Source: Aeromicrobium terrae
GTDB taxonomy: Bacteria; Actinomycetota; Actinomycetes; Propionibacteriales; Nocardioidaceae
Assembly (NCBI RefSeq): GCF_008039565.1
Contig: NZ_VDUX01000003.1
Coordinates: 124,001-188,000, forward strand
DNA: 64,000 nucleotides
Reading direction: 5' to 3'
The stretch's first letter is position 1, and each line of letters begins with the position of its first letter. The notes under the pieces were generated by a model. The model worked only from the letters and a program-made list of their open reading frames with translations. It ran no database searches and was not told the origin of the DNA. Position numbers and translations under genes: made by a program. Below, one piece after another: positions 24,745 through 33,100 of this stretch.

Positions 24745-26082
24745 GTGCAGCACATCCTTGACGCGATCATGGCCGGCGACACCAGCGGCGACGACTTCGC
24801 AGCCATCGAGATCCCCGAGACGTATCGAGGCGTCACCGTCCACAAGGACGAGGTCGACATGTTCGAGGGGGTGCCCTCCAAGGAGAAGGACCCGCGCAAG
24901 AGCCTGCACCTCGACGACGTTCCCGTCCCCGAGCTGGCGCCGGGCGAGGCCCTCGTCGCCGTGATGGCGAGCGCCATCAACTACAACACCGTCTGGACGT
25001 CGATCTTCGAGCCGGTCTCGACCTTCGGCTTCCTCGAGCGCTACGGACGCCTGTCCGAGTACTCCAAGCGCCACGACCTCCCCTACCACGTCGTCGGCTC
25101 CGACCTCGCCGGCGTCGTGCTGCGCACCGGTCCGGGCGTCAACGCCTGGAAGCCGGGCATGGAGGTCGTCGCGCACTGCCTGTCGGTCGAGCTGGAGAGC
25201 CCCGACGGCCACGACGACACGATGATGGACCCGCAGCAGCGCATCTGGGGCTTCGAGACGAACTTCGGCGGCCTGGCGGAGCTGGCCATCGTCAAGGCCA
25301 ACCAGCTCATGCCCAAGCCCGACCACCTCTCCTGGGAGGAGGCAGCGAGCCCGGGCCTGGTGAACTCCACCGCCTACCGCCAGCTCGTGTCCAAGAACGG
25401 CGCCAACATGAAGCAGGGCGACGTCGTGCTGATCTGGGGCGCGTCCGGCGGCCTCGGCTCCTACGCCACGCAGATGGCGCTCAACGGCGGCGCCATCCCG
25501 GTGTGCGTCGTCTCCTCCCCCGACAAGGCGGACATCGTCCGCTCGCTCGGCGCCGAGCACGTCATCGACCGCTCGGCCGAGGGCTACCAGTTCTGGAAGG
25601 ACGAGAACACCCAGGACCCCAAGGAGTGGCAGCGGTTCGGCAAGAAGATCCGCGAGCTCACCGGCGGCGAGGACCCGGACATCGTCTTCGAGCACCCGGG
25701 CCGCGAGACGTTCGGTGCGTCGGTCTACGTCGCGCGCAAGGGCGGCATCATCATCACCTGCGCCTCGACGTCCGGCTACATGCACCAGTACGACAACCGG
25801 TACCTCTGGATGAACCTCAAGCAGATCAAGAGCTCGCACTTCGCGAACTACCGCGAGGCGTGGGAGGCGAACCGCCTGATCGACAAGGGCCTCATCCACC
25901 CGACGGTCTCCAAGGTGTACCCGCTGGCCGAGACCGGTCAAGCCGCGCTCGACGTCCACAAGAACGCGCACCAGGGCAAGGTCGGCGTGCTGGCGCTCGC
26001 TCCGGAGGAGGGTCTCGGCGTCCGCGACGAGGAGAAGCGCGCCAAGCACCTCGACGCGATCAACCGGTTCCGCGGCATCTGA
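24745..26082 (+). CDS. ccr: Crotonyl-CoA carboxylase/reductase
   Basis: NADPH-dependent enzyme of 445 aa that reductively carboxylates crotonyl-CoA to (2S)-ethylmalonyl-CoA, the key step of the ethylmalonyl-CoA pathway. The four residues known to hold CO2 in characterised Ccr enzymes are present at the same numbers: N81 (AINYN), F170-E171 (WGFETN) and H365 (SSHFANYR). The nucleotide-binding motif is WGASGGLGSYATQ. The GTG at 24745 follows GGAGG by six bases. Having the CO2 pocket separates it from simple enoyl reductases. A coiled-coil gene follows 71 bases later. Confidence 0.96.
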   Translation: MQHILDAIMAGDTSGDDFAAIEIPETYRGVTVHKDEVDMFEGVPSKEKDPRKSLHLDDVPVPELAPGEALVAVMASAINYNTVWTSIFEPVSTFGFLERYGRLSEYSKRHDLPYHVVGSDLAGVVLRTGPGVNAWKPGMEVVAHCLSVELESPDGHDDTMMDPQQRIWGFETNFGGLAELAIVKANQLMPKPDHLSWEEAASPGLVNSTAYRQLVSKNGANMKQGDVVLIWGASGGLGSYATQMALNGGAIPVCVVSSPDKADIVRSLGAEHVIDRSAEGYQFWKDENTQDPKEWQRFGKKIRELTGGEDPDIVFEHPGRETFGASVYVARKGGIIITCASTSGYMHQYDNRYLWMNLKQIKSSHFANYREAWEANRLIDKGLIHPTVSKVYPLAETGQAALDVHKNAHQGKVGVLALAPEEGLGVRDEEKRAKHLDAINRFRGI

Positions 26083-26153
26083 GACAGGTTCGGGGGTCTC
26101 GACCCACCGAGTAAGGTGTTCCTCAGTCCACGAGGGAAAGAGTTGGGGAGCGC

Positions 26154-27338
26154 ATGTCCGAGCAGTCCGGATTGTCCATCTTCGATGCCGCCAAGAACTC
26201 CGCCGAGGCCACGTTTCCGCTGGCCAGGCGCGGTGGCTACGACTCCGACGCGGTCGACGCGTGGGTCCGCAACCAGGCGTCCGAGCTGACCGCCGCCGCC
26301 GAGACCGTCTCGTCGCTGCAGAAGGAGAACGCGCAGCTCCGCGAGTCGCTCAACCAGCTCCGCGAGCGCGTCGACTCCGTGGACAAGCCGTCGTACGCCG
26401 GGCTCGGCGGGCACGCCGCCCAGCTCCTCCAGCTCGCCGAGCAGGAGGCCGAGGACGTCCGCAACCGCGCCGAGCGCGAGGCCGTCGAGGCGATCATGAA
26501 GGCCGAGGAGGAGGCCAACCTCCTCAAGACCTCCGCCGCCAAGGAGGCCGAGGAGCTCCGCAGCCAGGCGGTCGCCGATCTGGAGGAGAAGCGCCGGTCG
26601 CTGCTCGAGGAGGCCGAGGCCACGCACGCCGACGCCGTCGCCAAGGCCGAGGACCTGCGCACCCAGGCCGAGCGCGAGGCCGCCCAGCTGAAGCTGGCCG
26701 CCGAGCAGGACATCAAGAACCTGCGCCTCGGCGCCACCCGCGAGGTCGAGCAGGCCCGCGCGGCCGCCGACCGCGAGGTCACCGAGGCCCGCCGCGTGCT
26801 GGCCGTCGAGAAGGAGCGCCTGGCCCGCGAGGCCAAGGAGAACCACGACGCCGCCACCGAGGCCACGAGCAAGCTGGTCGCCGACGCCGAGACGCGCGCC
26901 GCCGCGGCCGACGACCGGGCCCGCGAGGCGATGGCCCAGGCCGCCAAGGCCCGCGACGCCGCGAGCGCCGAGGCCGCCCGCATCATCGACAGCGCCAAGA
27001 CCGAGGCCAAGTCGATCGTGTCCAACGCGCACGCCGAGGCCGAGCACCTCCGCGCCACCGCCACCACCGAGATCGAGCGCCAGACCCGCAGTCTGCGGGC
27101 CGAGGTCGACGACCTGCAGCGCAAGCGCGAGAGCGCCATCGCCCAGATGGCTCAGCTCCGCGACTTCGCCGCCTCGTTCGCCGGCGTTCCCGTCGAGGAG
27201 AAGGGCACGGGCGATGCGCCGGAGGCCAAGCAGGCCGACGCGCCGAAGGACGAGCCTGCCGACGCGAAGGCCGACGAGGCTCCGGCCGAGGCCGCCGACG
27301 ACGACGCGACCCAGGTCCAGGAAGCCGTCAGCGACTGA
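26154..27338 (+). CDS. FilP/Scy/DivIVA-like coiled-coil protein
   Basis: Cytoskeletal-type coiled-coil protein of 394 aa. A short N-terminal globular part (FPLARRGGYDSDAVDAWVRN) resembles the DivIVA-domain membrane-binding region. Continuous heptad-rich coiled coil follows from about residue 45 to 340, then an acidic Ala/Pro/Asp tail. GGGGAG precedes the ATG. In Streptomyces the polar scaffold genes scy and filP also lie next to epimerase, thiolase and meaB genes, as far as I recall, and the same association is seen here. A role in polar organisation is inferred from this and from the fold. Confidence 0.8.
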   Translation: MSEQSGLSIFDAAKNSAEATFPLARRGGYDSDAVDAWVRNQASELTAAAETVSSLQKENAQLRESLNQLRERVDSVDKPSYAGLGGHAAQLLQLAEQEAEDVRNRAEREAVEAIMKAEEEANLLKTSAAKEAEELRSQAVADLEEKRRSLLEEAEATHADAVAKAEDLRTQAEREAAQLKLAAEQDIKNLRLGATREVEQARAAADREVTEARRVLAVEKERLAREAKENHDAATEATSKLVADAETRAAAADDRAREAMAQAAKARDAASAEAARIIDSAKTEAKSIVSNAHAEAEHLRATATTEIERQTRSLRAEVDDLQRKRESAIAQMAQLRDFAASFAGVPVEEKGTGDAPEAKQADAPKDEPADAKADEAPAEAADDDATQVQEAVSD

Positions 27339-27344
27339 CCTGGC

Positions 27345-27608
27345 CTACCTCTGCTTGGTCCAGCAGGCGGTGTGCCAGTGCCGTCGCTCGTCGATGGCCG
27401 CGGCGCTGAGCAGCGACTTCTCCACCGGCCACACCACGACATGCGGCGTCGCCGGTGGGATCGGGCGGAGACAGCCCGGACAGGTGTAGGGCTTGGTGGA
27501 CGTGGCGCCGGTGATGGGCCGGACGTTCCAGTCGCCGTCGCGCTTGGTGTCGACGCGCTCGGTGCTGATCCCGCGGTGCGCGGGGCGAGCGACACGACGA
27601 CGGGGCAT
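27345..27608 (-). CDS. Small CxxC...HxxxC protein (actinobacterial 'ATP/GTP-binding' annotation family)
   Basis: An 87-aa protein. A basic N-terminus (MPRRRVARPAHRG) is followed by the conserved core DGDWNVRPITGATSTKPYTC, then CLRPIPPATPHVVVWP and RRHWHTACW. The Cys pair (CPGC) and the HWHxxCW element could form a zinc site. Similar short proteins in streptomycetes are often called ATP/GTP-binding without evidence, and I see no P-loop. It ends 6 bases from the stop of the convergent coiled-coil gene. Function unknown. Confidence 0.75.
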   Translation of the reverse strand: MPRRRVARPAHRGISTERVDTKRDGDWNVRPITGATSTKPYTCPGCLRPIPPATPHVVVWPVEKSLLSAAAIDERRHWHTACWTKQR

Positions 27609-27637
27609 GTGCCGATCCTACGGAGCCGCCGAAGGCG

Positions 27638-28009
27638 TCAGCGCGGGTTGGCGCAGTAGCGGAGCGCCTGGCCCGCAGCGCTCGCGGTGGCCGTGAGCGA
27701 GGTGCCGAAGTCGACCGTCTCGACCCGGCCGTCGGCCCACGAGAACACGATGGTGTCCGTCATGGTCGGCGCCTGGCGGCAGGTCAGGCCCTCGTGCTCC
27801 AGCTGACCCACCAGCTGGCGCGCCGCCGGGGTCAGGGAGCACGCGGTGCCGCCACAGGACTCCCCCGTGACGTGGTCACGGGTGGAGGCGCCGAGGGTGC
27901 CGAACAGGACCTGCAGGCCGAGGACGACGGGCAGCAGGCCGACGGCGAGCGTCGCCACGACAGTCTTCACCACACGGCTGTACGCCAGCACGGTGTCGGA
28001 CGGCATCAT
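27638..28009 (-). CDS. Hypothetical membrane-anchored protein
   Basis: A 123-aa protein with one N-terminal hydrophobic segment (VVATLAVGLLPVVLGLQVLF) and an exported domain of about 80 residues. Three of its four cysteines are in SCGGTACSL and LTCRQ, with a last one near the C-terminus, so disulfides are possible. AGGAG lies six bases before the ATG. No family recognised. It is 81 bases from the end of the 3-hydroxyacyl-CoA dehydrogenase gene on the same strand. Confidence 0.7.
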   Translation of the reverse strand: MMPSDTVLAYSRVVKTVVATLAVGLLPVVLGLQVLFGTLGASTRDHVTGESCGGTACSLTPAARQLVGQLEHEGLTCRQAPTMTDTIVFSWADGRVETVDFGTSLTATASAAGQALRYCANPR

Positions 28010-28090
28010 GCAGGACTCCTGTGTACGTCTCCCACCGAGACCAACGACAGGGAGGCCCCGGGGTTATCCCCAGAAATCAGGCGGAAAGCG

Positions 28091-29263
28091 TCAGTACGTG
28101 TAGAAGCCCTCGCCGGTCTTGCGGCCGAGCTTGCCCTCCTGGACGAGCCTGACCAGCGTCGGAGCGGGCTCCCAGCCCGCGTGACCGAACGCACCGACCA
28201 GGGTCTCCTCGATCGCCAGCGAGACGTCGTTGCCGACCACGTCGAGCAGCTCGAACGGGCCCATGGGGAGGCTGGTCTCCTTCATGGCCGTGTCGATCTC
28301 CTCGAGCGAGCCACCGTCGGCCTCGTGCAGCTTGACGGCGTCGTTGAGGTAGGGGAACAGCAGCGCGTTCACGATGAAGCCGGCGCGGTCGGTGCAGCTC
28401 ACCGGGTGCTTGCCGACCTTCGTGCTGAGCGCCTTCGCGGTCTCGGCGACCTCCGGGTCGGTGGACTCGGCGGAGACGACCTCCACGAGCTTCATCACCG
28501 GCGCGGGGTTGAAGAAGTGGATGCCGACGACGTCGCCCGGACGGCTGGTGCTGGCCGCGATCTCGCTGATCGAGAGCGACGACGTGGTGGTGGCCAGGAT
28601 CGCGCCCTGCTTGACGATGCGGTCGAGGTCGCGGAACAGCTCGATCTTCAGGTCCATGTCCTCGGCGAGCGCCTCGACGACGACGTCGACGTCCGCGAGG
28701 GCCTCGCGGCTCGTGGCGCCGGTGAGGCGGGCGAGCACGGCGCCGCGGCCGGCCTCGTCGAGCTTGCCGCGCGAGACGGCCTTGTCGAGGCTCTTGGTAA
28801 TCTGGGCGAGCACGCCGTCGACCTTCTCCTGGCTGCGGCCCACGTACACGACGTCGTGGCCGGCCTTCGCGAAGACCTCGGCGATGCCGGAGGCCATCGT
28901 GCCGGTGCCGACGACGCCGATGGTGTCGACCGCGCGGCGGAGCTGCGGCTCCTCGGACGACGCGGACGCGCCGGCGGACGCGAGGTCGCTCAGCGCGGGC
29001 GCGGGGGCGTGCAGCGGGTCGCCGGTCTCGGCGTGCAGCTTCTCCAGGCCCGCGATGACGGTGTCCGGGCCGACGGCGTCGATGAGCGCCAGCGGGCCGA
29101 TCGGGTAGCCGCAGCCGAACCGCATCGCGGCGTCGATGTCGTCGCGGGTGGCGTACCCGCTGGCGAGCATGGTGGCGGCGTGGTTCAGGTACGGAAGGAG
29201 CAAGGTCCGAGCGATCTCCGCACCTCGATCGGTGGCGGCAAGACGGTCGACGATCTCCTGCAT
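28091..29263 (-). CDS. 3-Hydroxyacyl-CoA dehydrogenase with an extra N-terminal C-type domain
   Basis: NAD-dependent dehydrogenase of 390 aa, oxidising (or making) 3-hydroxyacyl-CoA. Start ATG 29263, five bases after AGGAG. The usual order is a Rossmann domain then a C-terminal domain. Here residues 1-85 (RTLLLPYLNHAATMLASGYA, then GCGYPIGPLALIDAVGPDTV) look like an additional C-type domain placed first. The Rossmann motif GVVGTGTMASGIAEVFAKAG starts near residue 110, the catalytic region HFFNPAPVMKLVEVV follows, and a second C-type domain (GFIVNALLFPYLNDAVKLHE) ends the protein. It can provide the hydroxybutyryl-CoA step between thiolase and crotonase. Confidence 0.9.
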   Translation of the reverse strand: MQEIVDRLAATDRGAEIARTLLLPYLNHAATMLASGYATRDDIDAAMRFGCGYPIGPLALIDAVGPDTVIAGLEKLHAETGDPLHAPAPALSDLASAGASASSEEPQLRRAVDTIGVVGTGTMASGIAEVFAKAGHDVVYVGRSQEKVDGVLAQITKSLDKAVSRGKLDEAGRGAVLARLTGATSREALADVDVVVEALAEDMDLKIELFRDLDRIVKQGAILATTTSSLSISEIAASTSRPGDVVGIHFFNPAPVMKLVEVVSAESTDPEVAETAKALSTKVGKHPVSCTDRAGFIVNALLFPYLNDAVKLHEADGGSLEEIDTAMKETSLPMGPFELLDVVGNDVSLAIEETLVGAFGHAGWEPAPTLVRLVQEGKLGRKTGEGFYTY

Positions 29264-29333
29264 GGCTACTCCTGAGTAGGTAAACGGTCGTGACACACTA
29301 TCGTCACTGCGCCACTGCGACATCGGGAGAATC

Positions 29334-29723
29334 GTGAAACTGCGTATGAGGATCGCCACAGCGGTGCTGGTGGGGTCGTCGCTCGCGCTGAGCGGCTGCG
29401 GAAGCAGCTCCGACGAGCCCTCGGAGGGGCCCACGTCGGCGAGCCCCAGCGCCTCGGAGTCCGCGTCCACCACCCCCGAGGTGCCCGCCACGGCGGAGGA
29501 CCTGGTCGGCGACTGGACCGCCGCGTCCGCCGAGTGGACCGTGCACTTCAAGGCCGACGGCACGTTCGTCGAGGACTACCAGGGCGTCACCGACTTCCGC
29601 GTGGGCACGTACGAGATCGCCGACGGCACGGTCTCCCTGATCGGCGACGACGGCAACACCGACAAGGGCGCAGTCGAGGGCAGCACCCTCGTCTTCAAGC
29701 TCGGCACCCTCGAGAGGAAGTAG
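29334..29723 (+). CDS. Small lipoprotein with lipocalin-like domain
   Basis: A 129-aa lipoprotein. The signal ends [10 protein letters not shown] (lipobox LSGC). A Ser/Thr/Glu/Pro-rich linker follows, then about 75 residues of beta strands ([40 protein letters not shown]) reminiscent of short lipocalin-like proteins. GTG start with GGGAGA upstream. Its TAG stop shares one base with the GTG start of nucS, so the two are cotranscribed, though a functional link is not obvious. Confidence 0.75.
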   Translation: MKLRMRIATAVLVGSSLALSGCGSSSDEPSEGPTSASPSASESASTTPEVPATAEDLVGDWTAASAEWTVHFKADGTFVEDYQGVTDFRVGTYEIADGTVSLIGDDGNTDKGAVEGSTLVFKLGTLERK

Positions 29724-30397
29724 TGCGTCTCGTCGTCGCGAAGTGCCAGGTGGACTACGCCGGGCGCCTCACCGCCCACCTGCCCCTGGCCACCCGCGTG
29801 ATCATGGTGAAGGCCGACGGCTCGGTGCTCGTGCACGCCGACGGTGGCTCGTACAAGCCGCTCAACTGGATGAGCCCGCCGTGCACGCTGCGCGAGTCCG
29901 TCGGTGACGACGGGGTGGTCGAGTGGACCGTCGCCGCGACGAAGTCCGACGACACCCTGCGCATCCGCCTCGAGGAGGTCATCCACGACTCCGACCACGA
30001 GCTGGGCATCGACCCCGGCCTGCAGAAGGACGGCGTCGAGAAGCACCTGCAGGAGCTGCTGGCCGAGCACACCACGACGCTCGGCCCCGGCATGAGCCTG
30101 GTGCGTCGCGAGTACATGACCGCGATCGGCCCGGTCGACCTGCTCTGCAAGGACGCCGGTGGCTCCGTCGCGGTGGAGATCAAGCGGCGCGGCGAGATCG
30201 ACGGCGTCGAGCAGCTCACCCGCTACCTGGAGCTGATGAACCGCGACCCGAAGCTACGTCCTGTTCGCGGTGTCTTCGCCGCTCAGGAGATCAAGCCGCA
30301 GGCCCGCGTGCTCGCTCAGGACCGCGGCATCGAGTGCGTCGTCGTGAACTACGACGAGCTCCGCGGCATCGAGGACCCGAGCCTCCGCCTGTTCTGA
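29723..30397 (+). CDS. nucS: Endonuclease NucS (non-canonical mismatch repair)
   Basis: Mismatch-specific endonuclease of 224 aa that replaces MutS/MutL in most actinobacteria. The start is GTG 29723, after GAGAGGAAG and overlapping the lipoprotein stop by one base; longer open frames upstream are not used. The N-terminal half is the DNA-binding/dimerisation domain. The C-terminal RecB-like domain carries D139 (GPVDLL), E152 and K154 (AVEIKRRG). The protein ends in SLRLF, a good match to the beta-clamp binding motif, so it should work at the replication fork. Confidence 0.95.
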   Translation: MRLVVAKCQVDYAGRLTAHLPLATRVIMVKADGSVLVHADGGSYKPLNWMSPPCTLRESVGDDGVVEWTVAATKSDDTLRIRLEEVIHDSDHELGIDPGLQKDGVEKHLQELLAEHTTTLGPGMSLVRREYMTAIGPVDLLCKDAGGSVAVEIKRRGEIDGVEQLTRYLELMNRDPKLRPVRGVFAAQEIKPQARVLAQDRGIECVVVNYDELRGIEDPSLRLF

Positions 30398-30501
30398 GAC
30401 GCACCGAGTGCGCGCGGCGCGCGAGCGTGCGGCCAGGTCGAGCGACTGCGCCGGAGGCGCCCGTTTGACGAGACCCGGTGAGGAATCAGGCTCGGCCGGG
30501 C

Positions 30502-30553
30502 GTGGTCTCGATACACCCCCAGCTCGCTGGCGCTCGCGGGGGCACTCGACCAC
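30502..30553. repeat. Palindromic intergenic repeat downstream of nucS
   Basis: GTGGTCTCGA near 30502 and TCGACCAC near 30546 pair imperfectly, with CCCCC/GGGGG inside and the core GCTCGCTGGCGCTCGC at 30522-30537. The core matches the repeat at 18236-18251 with one change. It lies between convergent genes and could end both transcripts. Confidence 0.55.
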
Positions 30554-30559
30554 CGGGAC

Positions 30560-30958
30560 TCAAGCAAGCTTGAGCAATGACAAGACTGGCTCGATCTGCT
30601 TCCAGCGGACGATCTCGCAGCCGTTGGCGCGGTTGAACGAGGCGTCGACCTCGTCCTCGGCGAACGTTCCGGTGACGGTGGCCGTCTCCGGACCGCCGAA
30701 GATCATCGTGCAGGCCTGGTCGACCGGGACGGGCTCGAACACCTTGGGCGCCACCACCTCGAGCGCGGCGCAGGCGTCGCGGTCGCGCGGCGTCTTGCCC
30801 GGGCACCCCAGCGTGGCGGAGTGGGTGGTGTCGGAGTCCTGGTCCTGGCGGACGTTGAACGTCAGCGAGACCACGGGGCCCGTCTCGGGGTCGTCGGAGC
30901 CGCAGGCGGTCAGCGTGCCCAGCAGCGCGAGCACGACGACGAGCACGGCACGAGGCAT
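30560..30958 (-). CDS. Subtilisin inhibitor-like (SSI family) lipoprotein
   Basis: A 132-aa lipoprotein (lipobox LTAC, Cys19) with an SSI-type protease-inhibitor domain. Four further cysteines (52, 63, 83, 114) fit the two disulfides of the family. The reactive-site loop reads C83-TMIFGG; by comparison with SSI (CPMVYD) the P1 residue would be M85, suiting inhibition of subtilisin- or chymotrypsin-like proteases. The closing segment SFNRANGCEIVRW is also typical. Most SSI proteins are freely secreted; lipid anchoring is less usual. It stands alone, convergent to nucS. Confidence 0.85.
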   Translation of the reverse strand: MPRAVLVVVLALLGTLTACGSDDPETGPVVSLTFNVRQDQDSDTTHSATLGCPGKTPRDRDACAALEVVAPKVFEPVPVDQACTMIFGGPETATVTGTFAEDEVDASFNRANGCEIVRWKQIEPVLSLLKLA

Positions 30959-30979
30959 GGGTCCGAGCCTAGTGGGAGG

Positions 30980-32953
30980 TCAGGACAGCCCGTTGGCCGC
31001 GCGGATCTCGTCGACGATGCGGGCCATGATGTCGGTCATGCCGAAGTCCTTCGGCGTGAAGACCGCCGCGATGCCCTGCGCCTCGAGCGCCTTCGCGTCG
31101 GCATCGGGGATGATGCCGCCGACGATGATCGGCACGTCGCCCAGGCCCGCCTCGGCGAGGCCCTTCTGCACCTCGGGCACGAGCTCCATGTGCGAGCCGG
31201 ACAGGATCGACAGGCCGACGCAGTGCACGTCCTCGGCCACCGCGGCCGCGACGATCTGCTCCGGCGTGAGCCGGATGCCCTGGTAGATGACCTCGAACCC
31301 GGCGTCACGGGCGCGCACGGCGATCTGCTCGGCGCCGTTGGAGTGGCCGTCGAGACCGGGCTTGCCCACGAGCAGGCGAAGTCGCGTGCCCATCTCCTCG
31401 CCGGTGGCCGCGACGCGCTCGCGCACGGCCGTCAGCTCGGCACCGGCCTCGGCGACGCCGACCCCGCCGGTGACGCCCGTGGGGGCGCGGTACTCGCCGA
31501 AGACCTCGCGCAGCGCACCGGCCCACTCCCCCACGGTGGCGCCGGCGCGCACGGCGTCGAGCGTCGCGGCCATGAGGTTCGTGTCGGTCTTCGCCTCGGC
31601 GCGGAGGCGGTCCAGCGCCTCGTCGACGGCGGCCTGGTCGCGCTCGGCGCGCCACGTCTTGATGTCGGCGATCGCGTTGGCCTCGGCCTGCGGGTCGGCC
31701 ACCATGATGGCGGCGTCGAGGTCCTCGGTGAGCGGCGACGGCTCGGTCTCGGTGTACGAGTTCACGCCGATGACCTTGAGCTCGCCGGACTCGATGGCGG
31801 CGCGGCGGGCGGAGTGGGACGAGACCAGCTCGCCCTTCATGTAGCCGGACTCGACGGCCGCGACGGCGCCGCCCATGGCCTGGACGCGGTCGATCTCGGC
31901 CTTCGCGCCCTCGACGAGCTCGGCCACCTTGGCCTCGATGACGTGCGAGCCCTCGAAGATGTCGTCGTACTCGAGCAGGTCGGACTCGTAGGCGAGCACC
32001 TGCTGCAGGCGCAGCGACCACTGCTGGTCCCACGGCCGCGGCAGGCCGAGCGCCTCGTTCCACGCCGGCAGCTGGATGGCGCGGGCGCGGGCGTTCTTGC
32101 TGAGCGTGACGCCGAGCATCTCCAGCACGATGCGCTGGACGTTGTTCTCCGGCTGGGCCTCGGTGAGGCCGAGCGAGTTCACCTGGACGCCGTAGCGCAG
32201 GCGGCGCATCTTCGGGTCCTGGACGCCGTAGCGGTCACGGGTGATCTCGTCCCAGAGCTGGCCGAAGGCCCGCATCTTGCAGGTCTCCTCGATGAACCGG
32301 ACGCCGGCGTTGACGAAGAACGAGATGCGGCCGACGACCTTCTCGAACTCCTCCTGCGGGACCTGGCCGGAGTCGCGCACGGCGTCGAGCACGGCGATGG
32401 CCGTGCAGAGCGCGTAGGCGAGCTCCTGCGTGGGCGTCGCGCCGGCCTCCTGCAGGTGGTAGCTGCAGATGTTGAGCGGGTTCCACTTCGGGATCTCGCG
32501 CACCGTGTACGCGATCATGTCGGTGGTCAGGCGGAGGGAGGCCTCGGGCGGGAACACGTAGGTGCCGCGCGACAGGTACTCCTTGATGATGTCGTTCTGG
32601 GTGGTGCCGGTGAGGGTCTCCGGGCCGAAGCCCTCCTCCTCCGCGACGACCTGGTACATCGCCAGCAGCCACATGGCGGTGGCGTTGATCGTCATCGACG
32701 TGTTCATCTCGCCGAGCGGGATGTCCTGGAAGAGCTGACGCATGGCCCCGAGGTGCGGGATGGGCACGCCGACCTTGCCGACCTCGCCGCGCGAGAGCAC
32801 GTGGTCGGGGTCGTAGCCGGTCTGCGTGGGCAGGTCGAACGCCACGGACAGGCCGGTCTGCCCCTTCGCGAGGTTCCGGCGGTACAGCGCGTTGGACTCC
32901 GCGGCGGAGCTGTGCCCGGCATAGGTCCGCATGACCCAGGGTTTGTCTGGCAT
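30980..32953 (-). CDS. ecm: Ethylmalonyl-CoA mutase (adenosylcobalamin-dependent)
   Basis: B12-dependent mutase of 657 aa, converting (2R)-ethylmalonyl-CoA to methylsuccinyl-CoA; also known as MeaA. The catalytic TIM-barrel half is at the N-terminus (MRTYAGHSSAAESNALYRRN, then GLSVAFDLPTQTGYDPDH and NTSMTINATAMWLLAMYQ). The cobalamin domain is at the C-terminus, with the lower-ligand motif DGHSNG near residue 535 and LSILSGSHMELVPEV. The single chain with both domains and the sequence after FDLPTQ support Ecm over the two-subunit methylmalonyl-CoA mutase. The ATG appears to be leaderless. Confidence 0.9.
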   Translation of the reverse strand: MPDKPWVMRTYAGHSSAAESNALYRRNLAKGQTGLSVAFDLPTQTGYDPDHVLSRGEVGKVGVPIPHLGAMRQLFQDIPLGEMNTSMTINATAMWLLAMYQVVAEEEGFGPETLTGTTQNDIIKEYLSRGTYVFPPEASLRLTTDMIAYTVREIPKWNPLNICSYHLQEAGATPTQELAYALCTAIAVLDAVRDSGQVPQEEFEKVVGRISFFVNAGVRFIEETCKMRAFGQLWDEITRDRYGVQDPKMRRLRYGVQVNSLGLTEAQPENNVQRIVLEMLGVTLSKNARARAIQLPAWNEALGLPRPWDQQWSLRLQQVLAYESDLLEYDDIFEGSHVIEAKVAELVEGAKAEIDRVQAMGGAVAAVESGYMKGELVSSHSARRAAIESGELKVIGVNSYTETEPSPLTEDLDAAIMVADPQAEANAIADIKTWRAERDQAAVDEALDRLRAEAKTDTNLMAATLDAVRAGATVGEWAGALREVFGEYRAPTGVTGGVGVAEAGAELTAVRERVAATGEEMGTRLRLLVGKPGLDGHSNGAEQIAVRARDAGFEVIYQGIRLTPEQIVAAAVAEDVHCVGLSILSGSHMELVPEVQKGLAEAGLGDVPIIVGGIIPDADAKALEAQGIAAVFTPKDFGMTDIMARIVDEIRAANGLS

Positions 32954-32959
32954 ACCTGC

Positions 32960-32977
32960 AGGTTACCGCCCAGTCAC
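32960..32977 (-). promoter_or_regulatory. Promoter/shared motif of ecm, probably leaderless
   Basis: In gene direction GTGACTGGGCGGTAAC runs from 32977 to 32962. TAACCT (32965-32960) within it is a TANNNT -10 box placed six bases before the ATG at 32953, so transcription should start at the start codon. The same motif precedes etfB. Confidence 0.5.
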
Positions 32978-33062
32978 CGGCGGCGCGTCCCGCTGTGACC
33001 GACCTGACGTGCGACCCGGCGCACGGTTCTCACAGCGTCCACCGGCCCGCTGCGAGCGAGAT

Positions 33063-33100
33063 GTTACGTGCGTTCACGCCCGACGACACGTGGGGGAAAC
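33063..33100 (+). promoter_or_regulatory. GlnR-like operator upstream of the nitrite genes
   Basis: Four 5-bp boxes spaced by exactly 6 bp: GTTAC (33063-33067), TCACG (33074-33078), GACAC (33085-33089), GAAAC (33096-33100). The GlnR consensus is gTnAC-n6-GaAAC repeated twice. The first and last boxes match fully, the third at four of five, and the second poorly. It lies ten bases ahead of TAGCGT (33111-33116), a likely -10, as expected for an activator site. Confidence 0.55.
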
